Shown here piece by piece: positions 1 through 6,667 of a DNA stretch of 17,002 nucleotides. The number at the start of each line of letters is the position of its first letter. Position 1 is the stretch's first letter. A model generated the notes under the pieces. That model searched no databases and was not told the DNA's origin. It was given only the letters and a program-made list of their open reading frames with translations. Position numbers and translations under genes: made by a program. Source of the DNA: Alphaproteobacteria bacterium UBA2723 (GTDB lineage: Bacteria > Pseudomonadota > Alphaproteobacteria > RF32 > CAG-239); contig DEKL01000074.1 in the NCBI GenBank assembly GCA_002353835.1, forward strand, positions 24,683 to 41,684, written 5' to 3'.

Positions 1-798
1 CTTAATATTGATATTGCAACACAGCGCAACCATCCGACGACGCTCAGCGCGCTATCGCATATCTTAAAAACACAAGTAGACGAACAACAGTGGACACCGG
101 CTCTGCCGATAATCTTTCCGGCTTCCGTATTGGATAATATGCCGAATTTCCAGATAGGCGCAAAAGAAAGTGCCGGCTTTTTCTTAAAAAAATTCGCCAA
201 GCGCTATCAAAATGAATCCTTAAAAGAGGCAAGCGAATTGCTTGACTATCCGAGTAATATTTGGCTTTTTTCGCAAACTAAAGAAGATAAAATGGCGCCG
301 GGTTCCGCAAAGCAATATCGTAAAGCTTTAGCCAAAATAGAAAAATCCGTTATCAATGAGCAGACGGAAGAACAAATCCGTGCACAGGATTTTCTTTATT
401 TCTTAAAGAGTGCCAACAGCCTTTTGAAAAAGCAAATATCCACCTTAAACAAACATGTTTTGGAACACGAATCTGAGATATTGGATTTCAATGCTGATGA
501 TATTTTTTACAGAACACAAGGAACTGTTTACACACTTCATTACATATTATCTGCAATTGCAAAAGATTACCAAAAACAAATTTTGGAAAGCGAGCAATAT
601 GAAAATCTGACCACGGCATTAAAATTTTTATCTGATGCCAATGCATTAACCCCGATTTCGGTTAAAAATGCCGCCCCAAATGATATTTATGCCGCAAATC
701 ATCTGCTATATTTAGCGTTTTATCTCTCTCAAACACAATTATATCTGCAAAAGATATACTATACCTGTTTGCTCAAAACAAAGGAACAAACCCAATGA
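1..798 (+). CDS. DUF2333 family protein, 5' end outside the window
   Basis: The reading frame is open from base 1, so the gene begins upstream and only its last 265 codons are here. The visible part contains FPASVLDNMPNFQIG, then a K/E-rich helical stretch, LLDYPSNIWLF, and near the end DDIFYRTQGTVY and LSDANALTPISVKNA. These blocks match my recollection of DUF2333 (PF10095), a family of inner-membrane-anchored proteins common in Alpha- and Gammaproteobacteria. The N-terminal membrane anchor typical of the family would lie outside the window. Function is not established. The TTG at 130 is only an internal codon, because conserved sequence continues upstream of it. The stop overlaps the next start (ATGA), which suggests translational coupling with the Fe-S scaffold gene. 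Confidence 0.75.
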   Translation, partial: LNIDIATQRNHPTTLSALSHILKTQVDEQQWTPALPIIFPASVLDNMPNFQIGAKESAGFFLKKFAKRYQNESLKEASELLDYPSNIWLFSQTKEDKMAPGSAKQYRKALAKIEKSVINEQTEEQIRAQDFLYFLKSANSLLKKQISTLNKHVLEHESEILDFNADDIFYRTQGTVYTLHYILSAIAKDYQKQILESEQYENLTTALKFLSDANALTPISVKNAAPNDIYAANHLLYLAFYLSQTQLYLQKIYYTCLLKTKEQTQ

Positions 799-1307
799 AC
801 GTGGCACAAAAGAATTTAAGCTCTAGCGAAGCATTGCTCTACATAACTCCGTCGCTTCCTATTATCGGAACTTTTCTTTTTTCACCTGAAAATCAAAATA
901 ATCTGCCTCTTTTGGAAAACATCGCCGCTACCGATATGGCTGAAACACTATTGTTAACGGCTGATTTTTTATACTTAAAAAGTAATTCTTCGCAATCCTT
1001 AGAGGAATTAAAATTACTGGCTATGGCAGAAATTGATGATTACATTTCGTCATCACCTGAGGAAAAGACGGCAGATACCGATTTAACAAAAACAAAAATT
1101 GATATCCTCATAAAAACAATTATTGCCCCGTTTTTACAAAAAGACGGAGGCAATCTTGAGCAAATATCCTATGATAACGGATTATTAAAAGTTCGCTTTT
1201 TAGGAAAATGCCAAACCTGCCCCTATGCACAAAGAACCTTAAAATCACACGTTGAGAAAAACTTGCAACGCTATCTGCCGCAAATAAGAGAGGTCACTTT
1301 AATATGA
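795..1307 (+). CDS. NifU-like (Nfu) Fe-S cluster scaffold/carrier protein
   Basis: This 170-residue protein has the two-domain layout of alphaproteobacterial and mitochondrial Nfu. Residues about 10-85 resemble a degenerate Nfu N-terminal domain (ADFLYLKS and a helix ending EIDDYI). Residues about 100-170 are a clear NifU C-terminal domain with the block FLQKDGGNLE at 113-122 and the cluster-binding CxxC in GKCQTCP (C139, C142). Two such proteins are known to bridge one 4Fe-4S cluster and pass it to target enzymes in the cytoplasm. The N-terminal domain lacks the usual PNPxTLKF signature, so only the C-terminal half is a confident assignment. The ATG overlaps the preceding stop, and its own stop overlaps the following start (ATGA at both ends), so it sits inside a coupled operon. 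NfuA of E. coli has a different N-terminal domain, so no symbol is given. Confidence 0.85.
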   Translation: MNVAQKNLSSSEALLYITPSLPIIGTFLFSPENQNNLPLLENIAATDMAETLLLTADFLYLKSNSSQSLEELKLLAMAEIDDYISSSPEEKTADTDLTKTKIDILIKTIIAPFLQKDGGNLEQISYDNGLLKVRFLGKCQTCPYAQRTLKSHVEKNLQRYLPQIREVTLI

Positions 1308-2200
1308 AAAAATTATGGTTTTCAATATTAACCGCGTGTTTCCTGTTATTCAGCTTTTCTGCCAAAGCCGAAATTATTTCCCACGAGTTTAACGGCATTT
1401 TATATATAGATGAAACAACCGTTGAGGAATTAGAGCAATTATTTGAAAAATACAATTACCGCTATTTCCGTGGCAAATTAGATAATGCTTATCCGGCAAT
1501 TTTCTTAAAAAAACTACCGAAAGATTTTGCTCAAATAGAATCTCAAAAATATCGTAATGAAGTTTTTATTCGTATTTTAGCCCCGTTAGCTTTGAAGATA
1601 AACGAGGAATTGTCTAATGAGCGTCACACCTTACTTCGTTTGGAGAGAAGTTTGGAAAGAAATAAGACCTTAACGCCGGAAGAAAATGAAAAATTAGAAG
1701 AACTGGCGGTTAAATATGATTATTTTTCAAGAAACAATGACGAATCAAGAGCTGCTAATTTAATAAACCACCTAAAAGTGCGTATTAACGTTATCCCGCC
1801 ATCTATCTTAATAGCCGTTGCCGCCATGGAAACAAACTGGGGCTTTTCCCGCATAGCCCAAGAGGCCAATTCGCTTTACAAAGAAAAAGTCTGGTACACC
1901 AACGAAGGTCTTGAGCCTTTAGAAAATAAAGATGACGGCTATCGCTTTAAGATTTTTGACAACCTAATAGACAGCATGCGCAGTTATGCCCTAACTTTTA
2001 ATTCAAACATCAGTTATCAAAATGTATGGGATACCCGCGTTGAAGCCGCTGCCCGACAAGATAAGCTAATCGGTGAAAGTATCGCTTATTCCTTAGCGCA
2101 CGCTTCAAATTTACCGAATTTTGTCGGCATTTTAGATTACACCACTGCTTTTTATGATTTATTTTCCATAGATATCGGCCATTTACAAAGGATAAAATAA
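1304..2200 (+). CDS. Bax-like secreted peptidoglycan glucosaminidase
   Basis: A 298-residue exported protein. Residues 1-22 form a signal peptide (KK, hydrophobic core, SAKA then E). Residues about 35-115 resemble the N-terminal part of Bax-type proteins, including a coiled, charged helix. From about 160 to the end is a glucosaminidase (GH73-like) domain: PPSILIAVAAMETNWGFSR carries the presumed catalytic acid E176, followed by EANSLYKEKVW and FKIFDNLIDSMRSYALTFN. The family cleaves beta-1,4 glycosidic bonds in peptidoglycan in the periplasm, typically during wall remodelling. The start overlaps the nfu stop and is preceded by a GAGAGG ribosome binding site about 10 bases away. The stop is shared with the next gene (TAATG). 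Linkage to a sensor kinase is an inference about shared control only. Confidence 0.82.
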   Translation: MKKLWFSILTACFLLFSFSAKAEIISHEFNGILYIDETTVEELEQLFEKYNYRYFRGKLDNAYPAIFLKKLPKDFAQIESQKYRNEVFIRILAPLALKINEELSNERHTLLRLERSLERNKTLTPEENEKLEELAVKYDYFSRNNDESRAANLINHLKVRINVIPPSILIAVAAMETNWGFSRIAQEANSLYKEKVWYTNEGLEPLENKDDGYRFKIFDNLIDSMRSYALTFNSNISYQNVWDTRVEAAARQDKLIGESIAYSLAHASNLPNFVGILDYTTAFYDLFSIDIGHLQRIK

Positions 2201-3825
2201 TGTTTTTCAGCCTCAATAAAAAGTTTTTCTTTGCCATATTGATATTTTTTCTGCTTTGTGCCGGAATTTTTACCATTATTTTTGATGGCATTATCGGTAA
2301 AAAAATCCGCGCCGAACACAGCAATATTTTAACAAGAAATCAATATGTTATTGAGCTATTAAACGAAAACATCAGCTTAAGAAGAAAAATCAGCACACTT
2401 ATTCCGGAAGACACCGTAAAATCTTCTGACAGCTTAAGCCAAAAGCAACAGGAATTATCTCGCGAAAGGCGACTTAATGAAGAACTCAATCAAAATTATA
2501 ACGAAAACTATGCCACTTTAACGGAAAGCTTGAGAATCATAAGCTTCGGTGCCGCATTAACTTTACTTTCATTGGTTATTCTCTGGTTTTTATTAAGGCG
2601 TTGGGTTATTTCCCCGCTAGATAAACTGACAATGCTTTCCGTTGCCGTTGCCAATGGTGATTTCAGCCAACGATTAAAACAAAAAAAATATCGCATAACA
2701 GATGAGTTTGATACCTTAATGACCACCCTAAACTTCATGTTAGATAACATTGAAAACAACATTACCGAAATCAAACAAAAAGAGCTTTTTTTACAAAATT
2801 TGATTGATGCCTTGCCGGATGCCGTGCGTATTATTGATGATGAATATAATATCGTTATGTCAAATAAAGCTTATGCCGAATACATCTCTCAAAAATATTT
2901 TTTCAGTGCCGGAAAGTGCTATAACTCTTATGACAAGAAAGCTGATTGTCCCTGTAACTCAAGTCAATATATTTGCCCGATGGCAGAATTAAAACATTAC
3001 AAACAAAACAGCATTAAACTGATACACAGCGTCAACGAAAGACCGCTATCCGTTAACTCTGCCCGCATTGACCTAAACGGCAAATTTGCCATTGTGGAAT
3101 CTTTCCGTGACTTAAGCGAAAACATCCATTATTCGCACCAACAAAAAATCTCTTCCCTAGGCTTTTTGGCAACCTCTTTAGCGCATGAAATGAAAAACAA
3201 TCTCGGCGCCATCAACATCATCTTAAACGGAATTTTACAAAAATACTATAATGATGACAACACTAAAAATCCTGAAGAAAAGAAATATTTGGAGATGATA
3301 TCGGCGCAAATCGGAGAATGCGTTAAAGTGCCCGAAAGACTGTTAAAACTTTCGCGTAATTCCAAACAGACAAGCGGAGAATTTAACATAGCCACCAGTA
3401 TCAATGACATTTTATCATTGTTTGATTATGAAATCAAAAGCAAGGGCATTACCTTAGTTCAGAATTTTTCCAACAAAAAAGAAAAACTCTCGGGTAATGA
3501 AACCGATTTTAAGATGATTGTCTTAAATCTGGTGCAAAATGCCATCAACGCCATGCCGAACGGCGGAACATTTGAAGTAAAAACCAACACCAACAAAGAT
3601 GAACTGCTTATCTGTTTCAAAGACAGTGGTTGTGGCATACCGGAAGCCGCCTTAAAGCACATATTTGAACCATTTTATTCTTCATCTTCCGAAAAAAACG
3701 GTACCGGTCTGGGTTTAGCCATTGTAAAAGACCTTGTAACGCAATTTAACGCCAAAATTGAAGTTGAGAGCACGGAAAACGTCGGTTCCTGCTTTAAAAT
3801 TTCTTTTCCGCGACAAAAAATATAA
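2200..3825 (+). CDS. membrane sensor histidine kinase (HAMP-PAS-HisKA-HATPase)
   Basis: A 541-residue kinase. Membrane segments at about 9-28 and 114-132 flank a short periplasmic region that is mostly charged coiled coil. A HAMP linker follows (about 134-190, with SPLDKLTMLSVAVANGDFSQ). A PAS domain starts near 200 (LIDALPDAVRIIDDEYNIV) and carries four cysteines (C240, C250, C252, C259). The H-box is LAHEMKNNLGAI with the phospho-accepting H329. The ATPase domain shows the N box LVQNAINAMPNGG, DSGCGIPEAALKHIFEPFY and GTGLGLAIV at 501-508. The enzyme should autophosphorylate and pass phosphate to a response regulator, but none is encoded in this window, so it is an orphan locally. The residue after N334 in the H-box is N rather than the more usual P. 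It closes the coupled run that begins with the DUF2333 gene; no terminator is visible after it. Confidence 0.92.
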   Translation: MFFSLNKKFFFAILIFFLLCAGIFTIIFDGIIGKKIRAEHSNILTRNQYVIELLNENISLRRKISTLIPEDTVKSSDSLSQKQQELSRERRLNEELNQNYNENYATLTESLRIISFGAALTLLSLVILWFLLRRWVISPLDKLTMLSVAVANGDFSQRLKQKKYRITDEFDTLMTTLNFMLDNIENNITEIKQKELFLQNLIDALPDAVRIIDDEYNIVMSNKAYAEYISQKYFFSAGKCYNSYDKKADCPCNSSQYICPMAELKHYKQNSIKLIHSVNERPLSVNSARIDLNGKFAIVESFRDLSENIHYSHQQKISSLGFLATSLAHEMKNNLGAINIILNGILQKYYNDDNTKNPEEKKYLEMISAQIGECVKVPERLLKLSRNSKQTSGEFNIATSINDILSLFDYEIKSKGITLVQNFSNKKEKLSGNETDFKMIVLNLVQNAINAMPNGGTFEVKTNTNKDELLICFKDSGCGIPEAALKHIFEPFYSSSSEKNGTGLGLAIVKDLVTQFNAKIEVESTENVGSCFKISFPRQKI

Positions 3826-3832
3826 AAAATTC

Positions 3833-3861
3833 TTGTAAAAAAATATTTTGCGGTATATATA
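3833..3861 (+). promoter_or_regulatory. sigma70-type promoter for infA
   Basis: A -35 TTGTAA (3833-3838) is followed by a 17-base spacer and a -10 TATATA (3856-3861). It lies in the short A+T-rich gap between the histidine kinase and infA, so infA can be expressed independently of the upstream operon. The start codon is 28 bases downstream of the -10 and has a clear AGAGGA ribosome site. Confidence 0.55.
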
Positions 3862-3889
3862 GCAAAAAAGTATTAACAGAGGATATTCA

Positions 3890-4111
3890 ATGAGTAAAGA
3901 AGAACTTTTGGAATTTACCGGTGATGTTATAGAAAAATTACCAAATGCCATGTTTCGCGTTCGTTTGGAAAACGGCGTTGAAATTTTGGCGCATACTGCC
4001 GGAAAAATGCGCAAATTCCGCATCCGCATTATGGTTGGTGATAAAGTAGATATTGAAATGACCCCTTATGATTTAACCAAGGGACGCATCACCTTCCGTC
4101 ATAAAGATTAA
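3890..4111 (+). CDS. infA: translation initiation factor IF-1
   Basis: The 73-residue product is full length for IF-1 and is a single S1-type OB fold. It contains the family sequence [20 protein letters not shown], then [19 protein letters not shown] and [18 protein letters not shown]-1 binds the 30S A site and works with IF-2 and IF-3 during initiation. The ATG at 3890 has AGAGGA six bases upstream, which fixes the start. It has its own promoter upstream and a strong hairpin terminator four bases after its stop, so it appears monocistronic. In many bacteria infA lies near a maf gene or a septum-site gene; that is not the case on either side here. Confidence 0.97.
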   Translation: MSKEELLEFTGDVIEKLPNAMFRVRLENGVEILAHTAGKMRKFRIRIMVGDKVDIEMTPYDLTKGRITFRHKD

Positions 4112-4114
4112 CTT

Positions 4115-4138
4115 AAAAACCGCCAAACGGCGGTTTTT
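4115..4138. terminator. bidirectional intrinsic terminator between infA and the BOF gene
   Basis: A perfect 10-bp stem (AAAAACCGCC with GGCGGTTTTT) closes a four-base AAAC loop. The G+C core is followed by five T on the plus strand and, by symmetry, five T on the minus strand. It sits between two convergent stop codons, so it can end both the infA transcript and the minus-strand DUF192-BOF transcript. Confidence 0.9.
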
Positions 4139-4146
4139 AACATAAA

Positions 4147-4518
4147 TCATTTAACTAATCTCAAAGATTTAACATCCACATTGACAACACCGTCATCGTG
4201 TTCAATTTCTCCTAAAACACTAATCTTGTCTTTAGGGGAAACGGTTTGTCCGTGCCAAATCTCATCATCAATTTCTAATGTTATGGCTTCTGCCCCATCC
4301 GTAAACGAATATTTATCATCACCTATACGCTTGGTAATAAAACCTTGCAAAGAAACATAACTGTCCTCCGGCAGTTTAAGTGCCTGAGCCACACTCATAA
4401 CCGGCAAGCTATCCGTAAATCCGCCTTTTTCGCATTTTTCACAAGGACACTTATGCTTTGCGTAAACTTCCGGTGCAAGCAAAACCATTAAAGCACATAA
4501 AAACAAAATTTTTTTCAT
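4147..4518 (-). CDS. exported YgiW/BOF-type OB-fold protein with a Cys-rich N-terminus
   Basis: A 123-residue protein. Residues 1-20 form a signal peptide (MKKILFLCALMVLLAPEVYA). The rest resembles the bacterial OB-fold family (BOF, PF04076; YgiW/YdeI): MSVAQALKLPEDSYVSLQG, then ITKRIGDDKYSFTDGAEAITLEID, WHGQTV and KISVLGEIEHD. Family members are periplasmic and linked to stress tolerance in enterobacteria, and their ligand is unclear. Between the signal peptide and the OB fold is a short HKCPCEKCEKGG segment with C24, C26 and C29, which is not part of the usual fold and could bind a metal or form a disulfide (inference). A near-perfect AGGAGGA ribosome site at 4523-4529 precedes the ATG by four bases. 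It lies 44 bases downstream of the DUF192 gene and is probably cotranscribed with it. Confidence 0.8.
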   Translation of the reverse strand: MKKILFLCALMVLLAPEVYAKHKCPCEKCEKGGFTDSLPVMSVAQALKLPEDSYVSLQGFITKRIGDDKYSFTDGAEAITLEIDDEIWHGQTVSPKDKISVLGEIEHDDGVVNVDVKSLRLVK

Positions 4519-4562
4519 ACTATCCTCCTTTGTTAAGAAGCATAATATATAAACTGATTTAG

Positions 4563-4991
4563 CTAATTCAACATAGTCTTATGATGGACAACAATTAAAA
4601 CTTTATCGCCGATTTGGAGATCATGTTTTGCGGATTCTCCGCCGTTAATTTCTATAACATAGCAAAAATCCTGTTCCGAAGAAATTTTTTCTAATGAAAA
4701 CGGCTCGGCATTTTGATAAATATCTACTATCTTAAAATCACAACCGACAAAAAGCATATCCAACGAAATATATGTATCTTTCATCCACATAGCCGGCTTA
4801 ACATAATTTCTTAAATCAAACCACATCCCTTTATTTTGTGGCAAATCTTTCACAAACATCAAACCTTTTTCCAATTTTTCCGGAGTATCTGCCTTCGCCA
4901 CATCATAAACAGCCTTATCTTCAATACGTATTTCAAACGCATCAGCATTAAAAGAAAATAACAAAACCGCTATAAAGACCAAATATCGCAT
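4563..4991 (-). CDS. exported DUF192 family protein
   Basis: From the chosen start the product is 142 residues, with a signal peptide MRYLVFIAVLLFSFNADA followed by a DUF192 domain (PF02643). Family landmarks are TPEKLEKGLMFVKDLPQNKGMWFDL, here split by position: the EKGLM block, then NKGMWFD, KPAMWMKDTYISLDMLF, the KIVDIYQNAEPF strand, and the C-terminal VIEINGGESAKHDLQIGDKV. These are small periplasmic or extracytoplasmic beta proteins of unknown biochemical role. The frame also has an ATG eight codons upstream (5015), but GAGAGG lies six bases before the ATG at 4991 and the predicted -10 box abuts 5015. The signal peptide also begins at 4991, so that start is preferred. It is the first gene of a two-gene minus-strand unit with the BOF protein. 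Confidence 0.85.
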   Translation of the reverse strand: MRYLVFIAVLLFSFNADAFEIRIEDKAVYDVAKADTPEKLEKGLMFVKDLPQNKGMWFDLRNYVKPAMWMKDTYISLDMLFVGCDFKIVDIYQNAEPFSLEKISSEQDFCYVIEINGGESAKHDLQIGDKVLIVVHHKTMLN

Positions 4992-4997
4992 AAAAAA

Positions 4998-5003
4998 CCT
5001 CTC
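4998..5003 (-). promoter_or_regulatory. ribosome binding site that fixes the DUF192 start
   Basis: On the minus strand, GAGAGG lies six bases before the ATG at 4991. This site supports the shorter reading of the DUF192 gene over the ATG at 5015. Confidence 0.75.
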
Positions 5004-5015
5004 AAAATTTACCAT

Positions 5016-5045
5016 ATATTAGCGTTTTCAAACCTAAACTGTCAA
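5016..5045 (-). promoter_or_regulatory. sigma70-type promoter for DUF192-BOF
   Basis: Read on the minus strand, a consensus -35 TTGACA (5045-5040) is followed by an 18-base spacer and a -10 TAATAT (5021-5016). Transcription would begin near 5009, downstream of the ATG at 5015, which again argues against that start. It lies in the 77-base gap between divergent genes. No equally good promoter is visible for the plus-strand transferase gene. Confidence 0.65.
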
Positions 5046-5068
5046 GAGATTAACAACAGCGAGCAGCC

Positions 5069-6667
5069 ATGTCATCACAATTAAATACTTTTCGTTTAAA
5101 AGAACCGGAAATAAAACTCTGGCTGATTGCTTTTGCCATATTATCAATAATTTATTTACCGCTGTTAGTTAATTTCATCTGGGGTAATCATGATTGGCAA
5201 CCCTTAATAACGGATAGTGGTTTGAGCGCCGGCTTGATTGAGGGACGCTTTGCTCAATACATATTCCTAAACACATTTCTAATGGGAAAAATTCTTCCTA
5301 TCCTAAATATGTTACTGGGATTTTTATTTTACACATTGGCGATTGTTTTACTATATACTCGGTTCTTTGCTTTTGAAATACAAAAGTCAACACCCATAAT
5401 TATTATAACCGCAGCCATTCTTCCCTACATCAATGAAATTCTATACTTCCAATTTATTGTGATGAGCCAACTGACTTGGGAGCTGATTATAACTTTTGCC
5501 CTGCTTTCTGCTCAAAAAGCCTATCTCTCCCAAAATTTTGTTTTCTACACAGTTCTGACTTTCTTATTTCTGTTTTTAGCTCTTGGCGGATATCCGGCCT
5601 CGGTCAATCTTTTTGTAACCGGAGCCTGCCTGAAACTCGTTCAAAAGGTAACAGAAAACACCTCATTAAAAAATCTCATCAAACAAGCTTTACCCTATTT
5701 CATTCCTTTATGCATTTCTTTTGTTCTCGTTTATGTTATCTACCAATATTTACAACACCACCACATAATGCTCAATCTATACAATAATCAGCATTTAAGC
5801 CTGAGTGATTTAATCTTAAAAATTCTTCCGACCATAAAACTATCGCTGATGAGCCTTATTCAGCCGCAACCGTTTTTTTCTTTAAGCTATAAAATATTAA
5901 CGACAATTATTATTGTGGGATTTGTATGTTTAGAAGTATGTAAAACAAAAAACATAAAACAACGTATTCTCATTTGTTTACTATTATTTCTATTGCTTTT
6001 ATGCCTTAAATTTTCCGCTTGGCTGACAAACGATATTAAGGGCGATTTCTTTGCCGATAATGATCCCTCGGCATTCATGGTTCGTACGGATTTTTATGCT
6101 GTTCCCTGTCTTATTCTGTTCGCGATAACTGCTCTTACCAAACAAAAACTGTTAATCAAAAACATCACCCTTTTACTTACCGTAACGATATTATGGCTAA
6201 GTATAAATGCTGATTTTTCTTTCTCTAAAACACATCTTTTAGGCTTTAAGGCTGAAACAAACTTACAACAACGCATAAATGCCCGTCTGTTAGAACATGA
6301 AAATTATAATCCTGAAACCTATTATACCGTTGTTCAAGCCGGAGAATTACCATTACGCCACAAATATTATTTAAGAAAACCTTTTGAAAAATACGGACTT
6401 TATACCTTAAATACCCCTTATACCAGACATTGGATAGCTTTTGAATACTATAACTTCTATGAACCGTACCCCTTTGTTCGCGAAGGAACATTTATTGACC
6501 CTGCTGATATTACACCGCAAATGGCAGATTTTTTATCCCATATCAAAACATGGCCGGATCCACAATCCGTTTATATGGACAACAACTATGCCATTATGGC
6601 ACTAACACCTGACGGAAAAAAACTACTCACAAAACAATTCGGCAACATCAAAAAGGACCTACAATGA
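5069..6667 (+). CDS. GtrII-like polytopic membrane glycosyltransferase, paralogue A
   Basis: A 532-residue protein with roughly ten hydrophobic segments over residues 15-390 and a soluble tail of about 140 residues. It resembles the glucosyltransferase GtrII family (PF14264, GT-C type), whose members take sugar from a polyprenyl-phosphate donor and add it to a glycan on the periplasmic side. Conserved blocks shared with the two paralogues here are WGNHD (38-42), SAGLIEGRFAQYI (EGRF 58-61), GKILPILN, ALGGYPASVN (171-180), FKAE (393-396), VVQAGELPLR and KTWPDPQSVYMDNN. The Asp of WGNHD is a candidate catalytic residue by analogy only. The start has only a weak upstream site. The stop overlaps the start of paralogue B (ATGA). 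The sugar and acceptor cannot be read from sequence. Confidence 0.75.
   Translation: MSSQLNTFRLKEPEIKLWLIAFAILSIIYLPLLVNFIWGNHDWQPLITDSGLSAGLIEGRFAQYIFLNTFLMGKILPILNMLLGFLFYTLAIVLLYTRFFAFEIQKSTPIIIITAAILPYINEILYFQFIVMSQLTWELIITFALLSAQKAYLSQNFVFYTVLTFLFLFLALGGYPASVNLFVTGACLKLVQKVTENTSLKNLIKQALPYFIPLCISFVLVYVIYQYLQHHHIMLNLYNNQHLSLSDLILKILPTIKLSLMSLIQPQPFFSLSYKILTTIIIVGFVCLEVCKTKNIKQRILICLLLFLLLLCLKFSAWLTNDIKGDFFADNDPSAFMVRTDFYAVPCLILFAITALTKQKLLIKNITLLLTVTILWLSINADFSFSKTHLLGFKAETNLQQRINARLLEHENYNPETYYTVVQAGELPLRHKYYLRKPFEKYGLYTLNTPYTRHWIAFEYYNFYEPYPFVREGTFIDPADITPQMADFLSHIKTWPDPQSVYMDNNYAIMALTPDGKKLLTKQFGNIKKDLQ

Noticed and set aside
2010..2324. Minus-strand frame of 104 codons across the Bax/kinase junction
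   Set aside because: It is antisense to two well-supported, overlapping genes and its product shows no domain or signal peptide.
4992..5015. Earlier ATG for the DUF192 gene
   Set aside because: It adjoins the predicted -10 box and would precede the transcription start; the signal peptide and GAGAGG site both point to 4991.
5476..6491. Open frames of 60-100 codons overlapping the transferase genes, on both strands
   Set aside because: They lie entirely within conserved coding sequence of the polytopic proteins, have no ribosome sites and resemble no family; they are by-products of the A+T-rich, hydrophobic coding frame.
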